Positions 29,524 to 38,056 of a DNA stretch of 64,000 nucleotides are shown here, piece by piece; position 1 is the stretch's first letter, and the number at the start of each line of letters is the position of its first letter. Position numbers and translations under genes: made by a program. Origin of the DNA: SZUA-448 sp045627185 (GTDB lineage Bacteria > Bacillota > Clostridia > Lachnospirales > Lachnospiraceae); assembly GCA_045627185.1 (NCBI GenBank), contig JAZQNE010000098.1, positions 1 to 64,000 of the forward strand, written 5' to 3'. The notes below the pieces were generated by a model, which saw nothing but the letters and a program-made list of their open reading frames with translations, ran no database searches and was not told where the DNA came from.

Positions 29524-30867
29524 ATGGATGAACAATTGTGGTACGGGAAATACACACCCCTGAAACTTTTATCGGCTAACGGTAATACGGAAGTGTTCCT
29601 TGCAGAGCATGTGTTCCTGAAAGAAAAAAGAGTTTTGAAAAGAGCGCACAAAGGCACTGCTGAGGAAAAACTGCTTCGAAATGAAGCAGGGGTTCTTGTG
29701 AAGGTAAACAGCCCGTTTGTTCCCAAACTGTTTGATTTTCTTGATGAAGAAAAAGAAGTGGTCATGGTTGAAGAGTTTTTTGAAGGGGAGTCTCTTGCAG
29801 ACCTGATTTCAACAAATGACGGTTTTTCGGCTGAAAAGATTTTCAAACTGGCATGCTCCATTTGTAATGCGCTTGCTGATTTGCATAACGGTTCGGAAAG
29901 AGTTATCCACTGTGATCTTTCCCCGGGCAACATTCTTGTTGATTCTGACAGAATTAAGCTGATAGATTTCGGTACTGCAGAAATCCCGGGAAAAGGCGCG
30001 CTTGGGGGAGATTCTTTTGGAACGAAGGGTTTCTGTGCCCCTGAACAGGTTGTCGGTGAACCGGGAAGGGAAGAAACTGACATATATGCGCTCGGAAGAG
30101 TAATAATGGCGCTTCTTGAGAAAGCAAATGCTGAAGAAAACTCTGAAAAGAAGCTGGTTCAGAGGATGCGTCGAATCGCAGAAAGAGCAGCTTCGGACAA
30201 CCCTGCTGACCGTTTTGGGTCAGTTGCTGAGATTCTGTCCGCGCTCGAACGGTGTCGTGGCCGTAAGAGCGGGAAGGAAAAAGCGTTTGAAAAAGGGAAA
30301 AACTCAGTGTGCACAATAGGAATCATTGGGACGCACCATGGTGTCGGAGTGACACATACGGCGCTCTCGGTTGCTTCTTTTCTGCATTTTGAGAAAAGGA
30401 AACGTGTGGCTGTGATTGAGCTTTCGGGGCAGTCGTCTCTTGACTGTTTTGGAAAGCAGAAGGAATCTCACGGTGCCCCCTGTCGTGTCAAGGGCTTGAG
30501 CGTGTTTCCCTCGGCAGACAGTCTGCTGGCGGGTACGGTGAGAAACGGAAACTTTGATTACTGCATCCTTGACCTTGGGTGCGCTCCGGAGCGAAGAAAG
30601 CAGGAACTGTTAAGGTGTGACATAAAGCTTGTTGTGACTGATGCGGCACCGTGGAAGCCGGAAAGAAGAAGGAATGCTGACAGAATCCTTGACGGTGTTG
30701 ACTGCTCAAAGGGCTGGCGGGTTCTGGTGAACTTTTCCGACGGACAGGTTCCCTCAGATTGCAGAAGGCTGCCGGTGCGAATGGAGTGGTTGCGGTTTTC
30801 ACCGAATCCGTTTGAAGTTGACGAACAGAACAAAAAACTGTTCGGGAAATTATTGTCTGCCTTCTAG
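29524..30867 (+). CDS. Ser/Thr protein kinase fused to a degenerate ParA-like P-loop domain
   Basis: A 447-residue cytoplasmic fusion. Residues 1-245 form a eukaryote-like kinase: K39 in RVLKR, E54, catalytic loop HCDLSPGN (129-136, D131), DFG at 148-150 and APE at 172-174. The usual HRD arginine is cysteine and the loop lysine is serine, so activity may be altered but key acidic residues remain. From about 263 a ParA/MinD-like domain begins (TIGIIGTHHGVGVTHTALSV). Its P-loop has no lysine at either signature position, resembling the atypical Walker A of TadZ-type proteins. No membrane span or PASTA repeat is present. It has its own promoter; no pilus or partition gene is adjacent. Confidence 0.8.
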   Translation: MDEQLWYGKYTPLKLLSANGNTEVFLAEHVFLKEKRVLKRAHKGTAEEKLLRNEAGVLVKVNSPFVPKLFDFLDEEKEVVMVEEFFEGESLADLISTNDGFSAEKIFKLACSICNALADLHNGSERVIHCDLSPGNILVDSDRIKLIDFGTAEIPGKGALGGDSFGTKGFCAPEQVVGEPGREETDIYALGRVIMALLEKANAEENSEKKLVQRMRRIAERAASDNPADRFGSVAEILSALERCRGRKSGKEKAFEKGKNSVCTIGIIGTHHGVGVTHTALSVASFLHFEKRKRVAVIELSGQSSLDCFGKQKESHGAPCRVKGLSVFPSADSLLAGTVRNGNFDYCILDLGCAPERRKQELLRCDIKLVVTDAAPWKPERRRNADRILDGVDCSKGWRVLVNFSDGQVPSDCRRLPVRMEWLRFSPNPFEVDEQNKKLFGKLLSAF

Positions 30868-30989
30868 CATACATCAGGGCGTTTGCCATTTTGAAAGGCA
30901 TCAATTTTCCTCAGAAAAAGAGAATGTACAGATAAATACCATGGTGTGATCCCTCAAAATATCAATTGCAACGCGTCTGGTATCTTATC

Positions 30990-31018
30990 TTGCACAGGCT
31001 CTTTTTTTGTGGTATAAT
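30990..31018 (+). promoter_or_regulatory. Promoter of the GH18 gene
   Basis: TTGCAC (30990-30995) and perfect TATAAT (31013-31018), 17-base spacer, about 35 bases before the ATG at 31053. Confidence 0.75.
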
Positions 31019-31052
31019 CCTCGCGGTATGCGGTGAAGGGAGATTTAATCGT

Positions 31053-32825
31053 ATGGAAAAAAAGGGTTACCTTAGTATTATAGTGTTTTTGTTTTTCCTT
31101 GGAGCAGCTGTATATTTCGGCTATTCCTGGTACAAGGACAAAACAAGTCCAAGCACTGAGACGGTTGAGTTAACCGAATACTATAAAGTTGCTGCTGATG
31201 AAATTCTTGTGTTTGAGAACGGATGCCAGACAAAAGAACGCCTGCCTTATATTGACGGCCATGTTTACCTGCATCTTGAAATGGTTCGCAAACTGAACGG
31301 CCGTTATTACTGGGACAAAACCATTAAGAGCCTCATCTTTACTACTGAAAGTGATATTCGGATTATTAAGCCCGAAGATGATTTTTATACATCACAGAAC
31401 GGCTTTATTGAGGGTGAAGAAAAAGATTCTGACGGTGTGATTGTTTCCGTAGGTTATCCGATTGTCAAAATTATAGAAGACAGCTACTATATTGCACTTG
31501 ATTTTGTCAAGGACAACATTGACCTGTCATATGAGATTTACACCAATCCCAACAGAATTGTTCTCCGTTATGAGTGGAAGGAATATTTGTTTGCGAAAAC
31601 CACACAGGCTACGCAGCTCCGCTCGGACGGCAGCATAAAGAGTTCTGTTTTACGCGAGCTTCCGGCCGGAACCGAACTGGAACTGACTGACTCGGCAGGT
31701 ACAAACAGAAACGGCTTCCTGTACGCTGTCACATCGGACGGTGTAAAGGCCTGGGTTGACGAAAAATGTATTTCTGAGACATATTTCAAAGAAATTCCGA
31801 GTCCTTACGTAGAAAAGGAATATTCGCATCTGACACTTCCCGGAAAGATCAATCTTGTATGGGACCTGACCGTAAGCGCTGATTCTAACAAGAAATTTAA
31901 GGACCGTATGAAGAAGGTTACCGGCCTTAATGTTGTTTCACCTACCTGGTTTAACATTAAGGATGATGATGGCAACATTGAAAGCCGTGCAACTGCTGAT
32001 TATGTTAAGGAAGCTCATAATATGGGCCTTCAGGTTTGGGCTCTTGTGAGTGATTTCCATCCCGCAAACAATTCGCTTAAGATTAATGAACTTGAGATTT
32101 TAAAAAGCCGTGAAAAGCGTGCAAACATCATTAAACAGCTTACCGATGCTGCGGATAAATACGGATTCGACGGTATAAACATTGACTTTGAGAAGGTTCC
32201 GAAGGATGCAGGTATTCATTACGTGCAGTTCCTGCGTGAATTATCGGTAGCCTGCAGACATGAAAATCTGTATCTTTCAATAGATGATACTGTACCGTTC
32301 AGTTTCAATTCTTACTATGATGTTGCCGAGCAGGGCAAGATTGCGGATTATGTTATTATTATGGCATATGATGAGCATTATGACGGCTCTGAAGCGGGTT
32401 CTGTTGCATCGCTGACATACGTTCAGACAGCTCTTGACAATACACTTGCAAAGGCTCCGAAGGAACGTGTTGTTATTGCAATGCCGTTCTATACCCGAAT
32501 CTGGAAGATTACAACACTTACAGACGGCAATGTCAGAACATATTCAGAGGCCATGTCCATGACAGAAGCGGCCAAGTATCTCAAGAATCATGCGGAAATC
32601 AAGTATTCCCGTTTTGACGAGGATGCCGGACAGGATTATTACACCGGTAATTCGGGTGATATTGAGTATAAGGTATGGATGGAAGATCTTGTTTCACTTG
32701 AGGGAAAGTGTGCTAAGATTTTCGGAGCCGATGTGGCAGGTGTTGCCGCATGGCGCCTTGGTCAGGAAGACAGTGGTATCTGGGCTGTAATTGAGAAGTA
32801 TCTTAACGCGAAGAACGTTGAGTAA
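31053..32825 (+). CDS. Exported GH18-family hydrolase with SH3-like domain (YaaH-like)
   Basis: A 590-residue membrane-anchored protein. It has an N-terminal span (YLSIIVFLFFLGAAVYFGYSW), a copper-amine-oxidase-like/stalk region (about 40-175), a bacterial SH3 domain (about 180-240, with SVLRELPAGTELEL), and a C-terminal GH18 barrel with the motif DGINIDFE at 373-380, where E380 would be the acid. Related proteins cleave peptidoglycan in spores or during growth (YaaH/YdhD/SleL type), so a wall-hydrolase role is likely. The frame is open upstream, but the ATG at 31053 follows GGGAG and lies downstream of the promoter. A PII-like gene follows 40 bases later. Confidence 0.87.
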   Translation: MEKKGYLSIIVFLFFLGAAVYFGYSWYKDKTSPSTETVELTEYYKVAADEILVFENGCQTKERLPYIDGHVYLHLEMVRKLNGRYYWDKTIKSLIFTTESDIRIIKPEDDFYTSQNGFIEGEEKDSDGVIVSVGYPIVKIIEDSYYIALDFVKDNIDLSYEIYTNPNRIVLRYEWKEYLFAKTTQATQLRSDGSIKSSVLRELPAGTELELTDSAGTNRNGFLYAVTSDGVKAWVDEKCISETYFKEIPSPYVEKEYSHLTLPGKINLVWDLTVSADSNKKFKDRMKKVTGLNVVSPTWFNIKDDDGNIESRATADYVKEAHNMGLQVWALVSDFHPANNSLKINELEILKSREKRANIIKQLTDAADKYGFDGINIDFEKVPKDAGIHYVQFLRELSVACRHENLYLSIDDTVPFSFNSYYDVAEQGKIADYVIIMAYDEHYDGSEAGSVASLTYVQTALDNTLAKAPKERVVIAMPFYTRIWKITTLTDGNVRTYSEAMSMTEAAKYLKNHAEIKYSRFDEDAGQDYYTGNSGDIEYKVWMEDLVSLEGKCAKIFGADVAGVAAWRLGQEDSGIWAVIEKYLNAKNVE

Positions 32826-32865
32826 GTAGTAAAAAGTTTGAAATAATAATGCAGGGGGTATTATT

Positions 32866-33204
32866 TTGCAGCTTTTAGTTTTAATTTTAAAGAAATGTGA
32901 AGTTTTTGATGAGTTAATGAAAAGGCTCGCAAACGGCGGCGTTAAAGGCGCTACCATTCTTGACGGAACCGGTATGGCAGAGGCCATCGTGAAAAGAGAA
33001 GATATGCCCATGTTCGGCATGCTTCGCAAGGTTCTCGCTGATGAAGAAAGAGAAACCAGTAAGGTAATGATGTTTGTTGAAACTGATGAGCAGATTATTC
33101 TTACAAGACAAATTATTAAAGAAGTAATCGGAGACATTGCAGCTCCCAATACGGGAATTATGTTTGCCGTGCCGATTACTTATGTAGAAGGACTTGGCAA
33201 ATAA
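32866..33204 (+). CDS. PII-like signalling protein
   Basis: A 112-residue small protein with a ferredoxin-like, PII-type pattern: QLLVLILKKCEVFDELMKRLANGGVKGATILDGTGM (start shown to the TGMAEA loop), two beta-alpha-beta halves and a C-terminal MFAVPITYVEGLG strand. It starts at TTG after AGGGGG with a nine-base gap. The typical T-loop tyrosine and the Walker-like residues of GlnB are not evident, so it belongs to the wider PII-like group rather than the nitrogen regulator. Its stop is three bases before the antiporter gene, suggesting that it senses a ligand and controls that transporter. Confidence 0.65.
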   Translation: MQLLVLILKKCEVFDELMKRLANGGVKGATILDGTGMAEAIVKREDMPMFGMLRKVLADEERETSKVMMFVETDEQIILTRQIIKEVIGDIAAPNTGIMFAVPITYVEGLGK

Positions 33205-33207
33205 GAA

Positions 33208-34380
33208 ATGGAACTGACGTACCTTTATCTTGCGCTGGCACTTGCATTGTGTCTCCTTTCAAGCAAACTGATGAAGCTGATTAAACTGCCGAACGTAACA
33301 GGCTATCTGATCCTTGGCCTGCTTTCGGGGCCGTACTGCTTAAACCTTATTCCTGAGGGAACGGTTCAGCAGCTTTCCTTCATCCCTGAAATCGCGCTTG
33401 GCTTCATAGCCTTTTCGATAGGCGCGGAATTTAAGATCAGCTACCTGAAAAAGGTAGGAAAAGCACCGGTTATCATAGCTGTTTTCGAGGCTCTTGGAGC
33501 AGTTCTGGTGGTTGACCTTGTGCTTATTATCACGGGAAACGATGTCCCGTTCTCACTTGTACTTGGTGCAATTGCAGCTGCAACCGCACCTGCGGCAACC
33601 CTGATGGTTGTCCGCCAGTATAAGGCAAAAGGACCGGTTACGGACACGCTTCTTCCCGTAGTTGCTTTGGATGATGCGGCTGCACTCATGTGCTTTGGCC
33701 TTTCTGTATCGGTTGCAAAAGCAATCAAACAGGGCGGCGGATTTTCCTTTGTAAGCACCGTGCTTACACCCCTGGGTGAAATCCTTGGAGCGCTTGCTAT
33801 CGGCGCAGTTCTGGGAATTGTAATAGTTTTTGCGTGCAAATGGTTTACCGGACGCGGAAACCGTCTTGCAATCACATATCTGTTTATTTTCCTCTGTATA
33901 GGAATATGCGATCTTTTGGGTTGGTCACAGCTTCTTGCCTGCATGATGATGAGTGCTGTTTTTGCAAACTTCTCAAAGGCTGCAGATGTTGTTTTTGAGC
34001 AGACAGACCGCATGACACCTCCTATTTTCATGATGTTCTTCTTCCTTTCGGGAGCTGACTTAAATATCAGAATCCTTGCAGAGGTAGGAATTATAGGTAT
34101 TCTGTACGTTGTATTCCGTGTTGTCGGAAAGATGCTTGGAGCCGGAATCAGTGCAAAAGCCGTAGGAGCTCCGAAGGTTGTACAGAAATATCTCGGATTT
34201 ACGCTTGTTCCGCAGGCCGGCGTTGCTATCGGTCTTGCCACTACCGCAATGACGGTTGTGCCCGATGAAGGCCCTTATATCAGAACCATCATCCTTTGCG
34301 GAACAGTTATTTACGAACTGATCGGACCTGTAGTAACAAAGCTTGCACTTAAGAAAGCCGGAGAAATTCAGGCAAAATAA
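33208..34380 (+). CDS. CPA2-type cation:proton antiporter
   Basis: A 390-residue membrane protein with about 12 hydrophobic spans, of the CPA2 sodium or potassium/proton antiporter family. The conserved TGYLILGLLSGP motif is at about 31-42, and the ion-binding segment LLPVVALDDAAALM is near 147-160 with a DD pair, as in NapA/KefB-like proteins. There is no C-terminal TrkA-N (RCK) domain, so regulation by the upstream PII-like protein would fit. Start ATG is three bases after that gene. It would exchange Na+ or K+ for H+ for pH or ion homeostasis. Confidence 0.85.
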   Translation: MELTYLYLALALALCLLSSKLMKLIKLPNVTGYLILGLLSGPYCLNLIPEGTVQQLSFIPEIALGFIAFSIGAEFKISYLKKVGKAPVIIAVFEALGAVLVVDLVLIITGNDVPFSLVLGAIAAATAPAATLMVVRQYKAKGPVTDTLLPVVALDDAAALMCFGLSVSVAKAIKQGGGFSFVSTVLTPLGEILGALAIGAVLGIVIVFACKWFTGRGNRLAITYLFIFLCIGICDLLGWSQLLACMMMSAVFANFSKAADVVFEQTDRMTPPIFMMFFFLSGADLNIRILAEVGIIGILYVVFRVVGKMLGAGISAKAVGAPKVVQKYLGFTLVPQAGVAIGLATTAMTVVPDEGPYIRTIILCGTVIYELIGPVVTKLALKKAGEIQAK

Positions 34381-34437
34381 CATAAGCCGTGCATACTGTG
34401 GATTAAGGCAGAAAAACGCCGGCTGACTGGGGATAAA

Positions 34438-35160
34438 ATGATAAGACTTATTCTTGTTGCAATTGTTTTTATTTTGTTTTTTACAATTACATTGCCGTTA
34501 TATCTGGTGCTGCTTCTGCTTAGAAAGTGGTTTCCGACCGGTGTGGCAAAGGTTGCCCAGCCCATTGTCCGTTTTGGATTCAGAATTGTGCTTTTTGCAG
34601 CCGGTGTGCGTGTAAAAACGCTCGGAACGGAAAACATTCCGGATACTCCCGTGCTTTATGCAACTAATCACAGAAGTGTTTCGGATATTCCCATCATTTA
34701 TACAACAACTAAGCAGCGTATGGGAATCATAGCCAAGATTGAAACGGCAAAAATACCTTTCCTCAGCTGGTGGATGCGCCTTTTGAACTGTCTGTTCCTT
34801 GACAGGGATGATATCAAGCAGGCCCTTAAAACGATGCTTACGGGCATTGAACTGATAAAGGGCGGTTCGTCAATGTGCATCATGCCTGAAGGTACAAGAA
34901 ATCATGAGGATGAGATGCTTCCGTTCAAGGAAGGAAGCTTCAAAATGGCTGAAAAGACCGGCTGTCCCATTGTTCCTGTGGCACTTTGGAAGACTGATGA
35001 AGTTTTTGAGCTTCATATGCCGTGGGTTAAAGCACAGAAAGTTACAATCAAGTACTGCGAGCCCATCATCTTAAAGGAACTTGACAAGGAACAGCTTAAG
35101 CATGTCGGTGTTCTTGTAAGAGAGCGAATTGATGAAGCCCTTAAGGAAATAAAGAAATAA
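34438..35160 (+). CDS. plsC: 1-acyl-sn-glycerol-3-phosphate acyltransferase
   Basis: A 240-residue acyltransferase that makes phosphatidic acid from lysophosphatidic acid at the inner membrane. An N-terminal membrane segment (about 1-25) is followed by the catalytic NHxxxxD as NHRSVSD (residues 77-83), then the substrate motif MPEGTRNHEDEMLPFKEGSF and the VPVALW motif. Length and order are normal for PlsC. The ATG follows GGGGATAAA. It lies 57 bases after the antiporter gene and has no clear promoter of its own. Confidence 0.9.
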   Translation: MIRLILVAIVFILFFTITLPLYLVLLLLRKWFPTGVAKVAQPIVRFGFRIVLFAAGVRVKTLGTENIPDTPVLYATNHRSVSDIPIIYTTTKQRMGIIAKIETAKIPFLSWWMRLLNCLFLDRDDIKQALKTMLTGIELIKGGSSMCIMPEGTRNHEDEMLPFKEGSFKMAEKTGCPIVPVALWKTDEVFELHMPWVKAQKVTIKYCEPIILKELDKEQLKHVGVLVRERIDEALKEIKK

Positions 35161-35246
35161 AAAATCCCCTTTATTTTTGGCGGATTTTATGATAATATGT
35201 TCACTGCGCGTCAGGGGACACGAATGTTAGTTTTGGAGGAACAGTT

Positions 35247-35768
35247 ATGTTATTAATGGCATTTTATCCTATTGTTATGATGAAATGGTGGCAGATTACA
35301 CTTATTGCAGTTGCAGGCGTACTGCTTGTAGGCGCAATTGTTCTTGCTATTTACGGTAGAAAGCTTCAGAAAAAGTCAGAAGCATCACAGGAAGAAATCC
35401 GTGCGGGCGCTCAGACATATTCGATTCTTGTTATTGATAAGAAACGTATGAGACTGAATGAAGCCGGTTTCCCTCAGGTTGTAATTGACCAGACACCCAA
35501 GTACCTTCGCAAGGCTAAGGTTCCGGTTGTTAAAGCAAAAATCGGTCCGAAGATCATGAGTCTTATCTGTGATGAAAAGATTTATGACTACATTCCCGTA
35601 AAGAAAGAAGTAAAGGCTGTTATGAACGGCATTTACATTATCGATGTTAAGGGAATGCGCGGCGGACTTGAGCAGAAACCTGTTAAGAAGGGCTTCTTTG
35701 CAAAGATTAAAGCAAAGGCTGCTGAGAAAGCAAATGAAAAGAAAACAACAGAAAAAAAGAAAAAATAA
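35247..35768 (+). CDS. Uncharacterised membrane-anchored protein with basic tail
   Basis: A 173-residue protein that I do not recognise. One or two hydrophobic stretches lie near the N-terminus (about 5-35). A compact domain (about 55-145) includes SILVIDKKRMRLNEAGFPQVV and KIGPKIMSLICDEKIYDYIPV, and a Lys/Ala/Glu-rich tail ends in a run of lysines. This layout suggests an anchor with a cytoplasmic, possibly nucleic-acid-touching or membrane-surface tail. AGGAACAGTT with GGAGG precedes the ATG. It is followed by a terminator, so it is either monocistronic or the end of the plsC unit. Confidence 0.75.
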   Translation: MLLMAFYPIVMMKWWQITLIAVAGVLLVGAIVLAIYGRKLQKKSEASQEEIRAGAQTYSILVIDKKRMRLNEAGFPQVVIDQTPKYLRKAKVPVVKAKIGPKIMSLICDEKIYDYIPVKKEVKAVMNGIYIIDVKGMRGGLEQKPVKKGFFAKIKAKAAEKANEKKTTEKKKK

Positions 35769-35780
35769 TTTTTAAGGGAT

Positions 35781-35814
35781 TTGGCGGAACCGCTTGGCGG
35801 GTCCGCCAATTTTT
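35781..35814 (+). terminator. Terminator after the 173-residue membrane protein gene
   Basis: TTGGCGGA/TCCGCCAA stem (35781-35788 with 35802-35809) with further internal pairs, followed by TTTTT, 13 bases after the stop codon. Confidence 0.9.
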
Positions 35815-35892
35815 GTGGAAAACATGCCAAAACTCAGAATTTTAAATAAAAAAACAAAAAAATAAAAAAAATTTAATTTTTTTATAAATTGG

Positions 35893-36057
35893 GTGTAAAG
35901 TTTCCTTTTCACTTGTCGATATACAAGATGTAGCGGTTGGAAACCGTTGGTTAATTCGCTTTCCAAAAGGTTGTGTATCCTCCAAATACACAATCTCCCC
36001 TAAATATATTGTTCTAAACCCCAACCGGATCGGCGTCTGACCCCAACAGACGCCGAT
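35893..36057 (+). ncRNA. Candidate structured RNA or leader before the hybrid kinase
   Basis: The 363-base gap 35769-36131 has no ORF, only the terminator, an A/T tract, and this structured stretch. Hairpins are GTG-t-AAAG/CTTT-t-CAC (35893-35912), CTTGT/ACAAG (35912-35927), TTGTGTAT/ATACACAA (35971-35993) and a perfect 11-pair stem ATCGGCGTCTG/CAGACGCCGAT (36029-36057). CGGTTGG (35934-35940) also pairs with CCAACCG (36021-36027), closing a multibranch around the third hairpin. A -10-like TATAAA lies at 35883-35888. It could be a riboswitch-like leader, a terminator-ended small RNA or an attenuator. I do not match it to a known class. Confidence 0.45.
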
Positions 36058-36131
36058 TCACTTTTAAAAACAAAAATCAGTAACCTGCAGCCTCTGCGTA
36101 AAAATGTCCGAACCGGGAATGGGAGGAGATT

Positions 36132-37931
36132 ATGTCAAATCTGTACATGCCGATATCATCGGTTATTATTTCTCTGATTCTGCTGATTGTTTATCTTTCC
36201 AAGGAAAGAGCCAAAATCAAGGAAAACGAAGTTTATCTGATTATGCTTTTCTGCATTTTGTTTGACTCTTTATTTGTTTCTGCCATTTTCGTCAATGCGG
36301 GTGTTGTTGTAACACTAACCAAAATCCTTAACAGATGTGACTTTGTAATGCTTGTTGTCTGGAGTTCCTGCCTCTGCAGATACACGCACACCGTTCTTCA
36401 TAAAAAAGACACGGAGCATTACAGAAGAAAACAGATATTCAGAAGAATCATCAGTGCTGTGGCTCATGTCCAGACGGTTTTGATATGGATTCTGGGTATT
36501 GAAGCTATCTGTGAGGATGGAATCTGCGTTGCAATTACGGGCCCGACGGTTGTTTTTACCTTCGCAAGCTGTGCATTCAATCTTCTTCTGACGCTTATTG
36601 TCATTGTTCACAACATTAAAAAAATAACAAAACAGATTATCCCCGTATTTATTTTCCTTGGAATTGCGGGTTTGTGCGCATTGGCATATTATCTGGATCC
36701 AAGCATTTCCGGCGTATCAATGGGACTTACAATTGTTAACCTTACCATGTACTTCACAATTGAAAACCCGGACGTTCAGATGCTTGAACAGGTCAATCTG
36801 GCAAAGGAGCAGGCGCTTCGCGCAAGTCAGGCCAAAACAGACTTTTTGTCAAGCATGTCGCATGAAATCAGAACGCCTATCAATGCAATTATGGGACTTT
36901 CCGAGTGCATTCAGAACGATTCTTCCCTGCAGACGGCCAAGGAAGATGCGAGGGATATTATGAGCGCATCGGAGAATCTGCTTGAACTGGTAAACGGAAT
37001 CCTTGATATTTCAAAGATTGAAGCGGGCCGTATGGAAATTGTCAACAAAGAATATGACCTTACGGACATGGCTGAAAAGCTTTCAAAGCTGATTAAAGCC
37101 CGCATCGGAGAAAAACCTATTGAACTCCGAATGAACATTTCCGGGGATATTCCCGGCGTTCTGTTCGGCGATGAGGGTAAGCTTCGCCAGATTATGACGA
37201 ATTTCCTTACAAATGCCGTAAAATATACGGACAACGGACACATCGATTTTAATATAGAGTGCGTAAATACTGATAATACTGCCAGCCTGACAATTTCTGT
37301 TGCCGACACCGGACGCGGAATTAAAGAGGATGAAGTTGATAAACTTTTTGATAAGTTCAAACGCCTTGATGAAGATAAGAACTCCAATATTGAGGGCACC
37401 GGACTTGGCCTTGCGATTACAAAACAGTTTGCGGAAATGCTTGGCGGAACTATTGAGGTGCAGAGTACATACGGAATGGGCTCAACCTTTACCCTCAGGG
37501 TTTCCCAGGAAATCAGAAGCCTTGAGCATAAGTCGGCCGAAACCGTGACGGAAACAAAGCGTGAATATCCCGGACGCAAGGTGCTTGTGGTTGATGATAT
37601 TGCCATGAACCTGATGGTTGCCAAAAGACTTCTGGAGGTTTATCAGGTTATTGTTGATACGGCTTCTTCCGGTGAAGAATGTATTGAAAAATGTAAGGCA
37701 TATTCATATGATCTGCTTCTTCTTGATGACATGATGCCAAACATGTCCGGTTCGGAAACCTTTGAAAAACTTAAGGAACTGCCCGAATTTTCAATGCCGG
37801 TTGTGGCTTTTACCGCGAATGCAATTGACGGAATGCGTGAAAATTATTTGAAAGCGGGCTACGTGGATTATCTGTCAAAGCCCATAAGCACCCATGAGCT
37901 GACACTTGTTCTTGAGAAATTACTGGGATGA
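36132..37931 (+). CDS. Hybrid sensor histidine kinase
   Basis: A 599-residue membrane sensor. About six or seven N-terminal hydrophobic spans (about 8-210) are followed by HisKA with the phospho-acceptor H244 in SSMSHEIRTPINAIMGL. Next is an HATPase domain (N box NFLTNAVKYT, G1 VADTGRGI, G2 GTGLGLAI) and a C-terminal receiver domain with DD in VVDDIAMN, acceptor D532 and the conserved lysine in YLSKP. The seven-span-like sensor carries no extracellular domain, suggesting detection of a membrane or small ligand. GGGAGGAG precedes the ATG. No partner regulator is adjacent, so the output is unknown. The stop codon is contributed by a REP-like element. Confidence 0.93.
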   Translation: MSNLYMPISSVIISLILLIVYLSKERAKIKENEVYLIMLFCILFDSLFVSAIFVNAGVVVTLTKILNRCDFVMLVVWSSCLCRYTHTVLHKKDTEHYRRKQIFRRIISAVAHVQTVLIWILGIEAICEDGICVAITGPTVVFTFASCAFNLLLTLIVIVHNIKKITKQIIPVFIFLGIAGLCALAYYLDPSISGVSMGLTIVNLTMYFTIENPDVQMLEQVNLAKEQALRASQAKTDFLSSMSHEIRTPINAIMGLSECIQNDSSLQTAKEDARDIMSASENLLELVNGILDISKIEAGRMEIVNKEYDLTDMAEKLSKLIKARIGEKPIELRMNISGDIPGVLFGDEGKLRQIMTNFLTNAVKYTDNGHIDFNIECVNTDNTASLTISVADTGRGIKEDEVDKLFDKFKRLDEDKNSNIEGTGLGLAITKQFAEMLGGTIEVQSTYGMGSTFTLRVSQEIRSLEHKSAETVTETKREYPGRKVLVVDDIAMNLMVAKRLLEVYQVIVDTASSGEECIEKCKAYSYDLLLLDDMMPNMSGSETFEKLKELPEFSMPVVAFTANAIDGMRENYLKAGYVDYLSKPISTHELTLVLEKLLG

Positions 37932-37959
37932 GTCATTGGGGACGGTTCTTTTTGACTCA
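37929..37959. repeat. REP-like palindromic element at the kinase stop codon
   Basis: TGAGTCA (37929-37935) and TGACTCA (37953-37959) flank a core ATTGGGGACGGTTCTTTT. From memory, elements with this GGGGACGG core and GACTCA ends recur in many genomes near REP-associated tyrosine transposases. The TGA of the left arm is the stop codon of the hybrid kinase. No transposase gene is present here, and there is only one copy in the window. Confidence 0.6.
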
Positions 37960-37994
37960 AGTTTACTTTCAGTTAATAAAGCGGTTGCAAAATG

Positions 37995-38003
37995 TGGTAT
38001 AAT
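37995..38003 (+). promoter_or_regulatory. Extended -10 promoter of clpB
   Basis: TGGTATAAT gives an extended -10 (TGn plus TATAAT), 54 bases before the clpB ATG. No good -35 box is present at 17 bases. No CIRCE or CtsR heptad pair was found next to it. Confidence 0.5.
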
Positions 38004-38056
38004 AAGAATGCAGGATGAGCATTTTATAAATTTCTTTTGCAAAAGCAGGTGATTTT

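Noticed and set aside
29909..29925. DnaA-box-like TTATCCACT.
   Set aside because: A single imperfect copy inside the kinase coding region; no cluster of boxes.
37932..38056. CtsR or HrcA (CIRCE) operator before clpB.
   Set aside because: No GGTCAAA heptad pair and no TTAGCACTC-N9-GAGTGCTAA; the TTTGACTC there belongs to the REP-like element.
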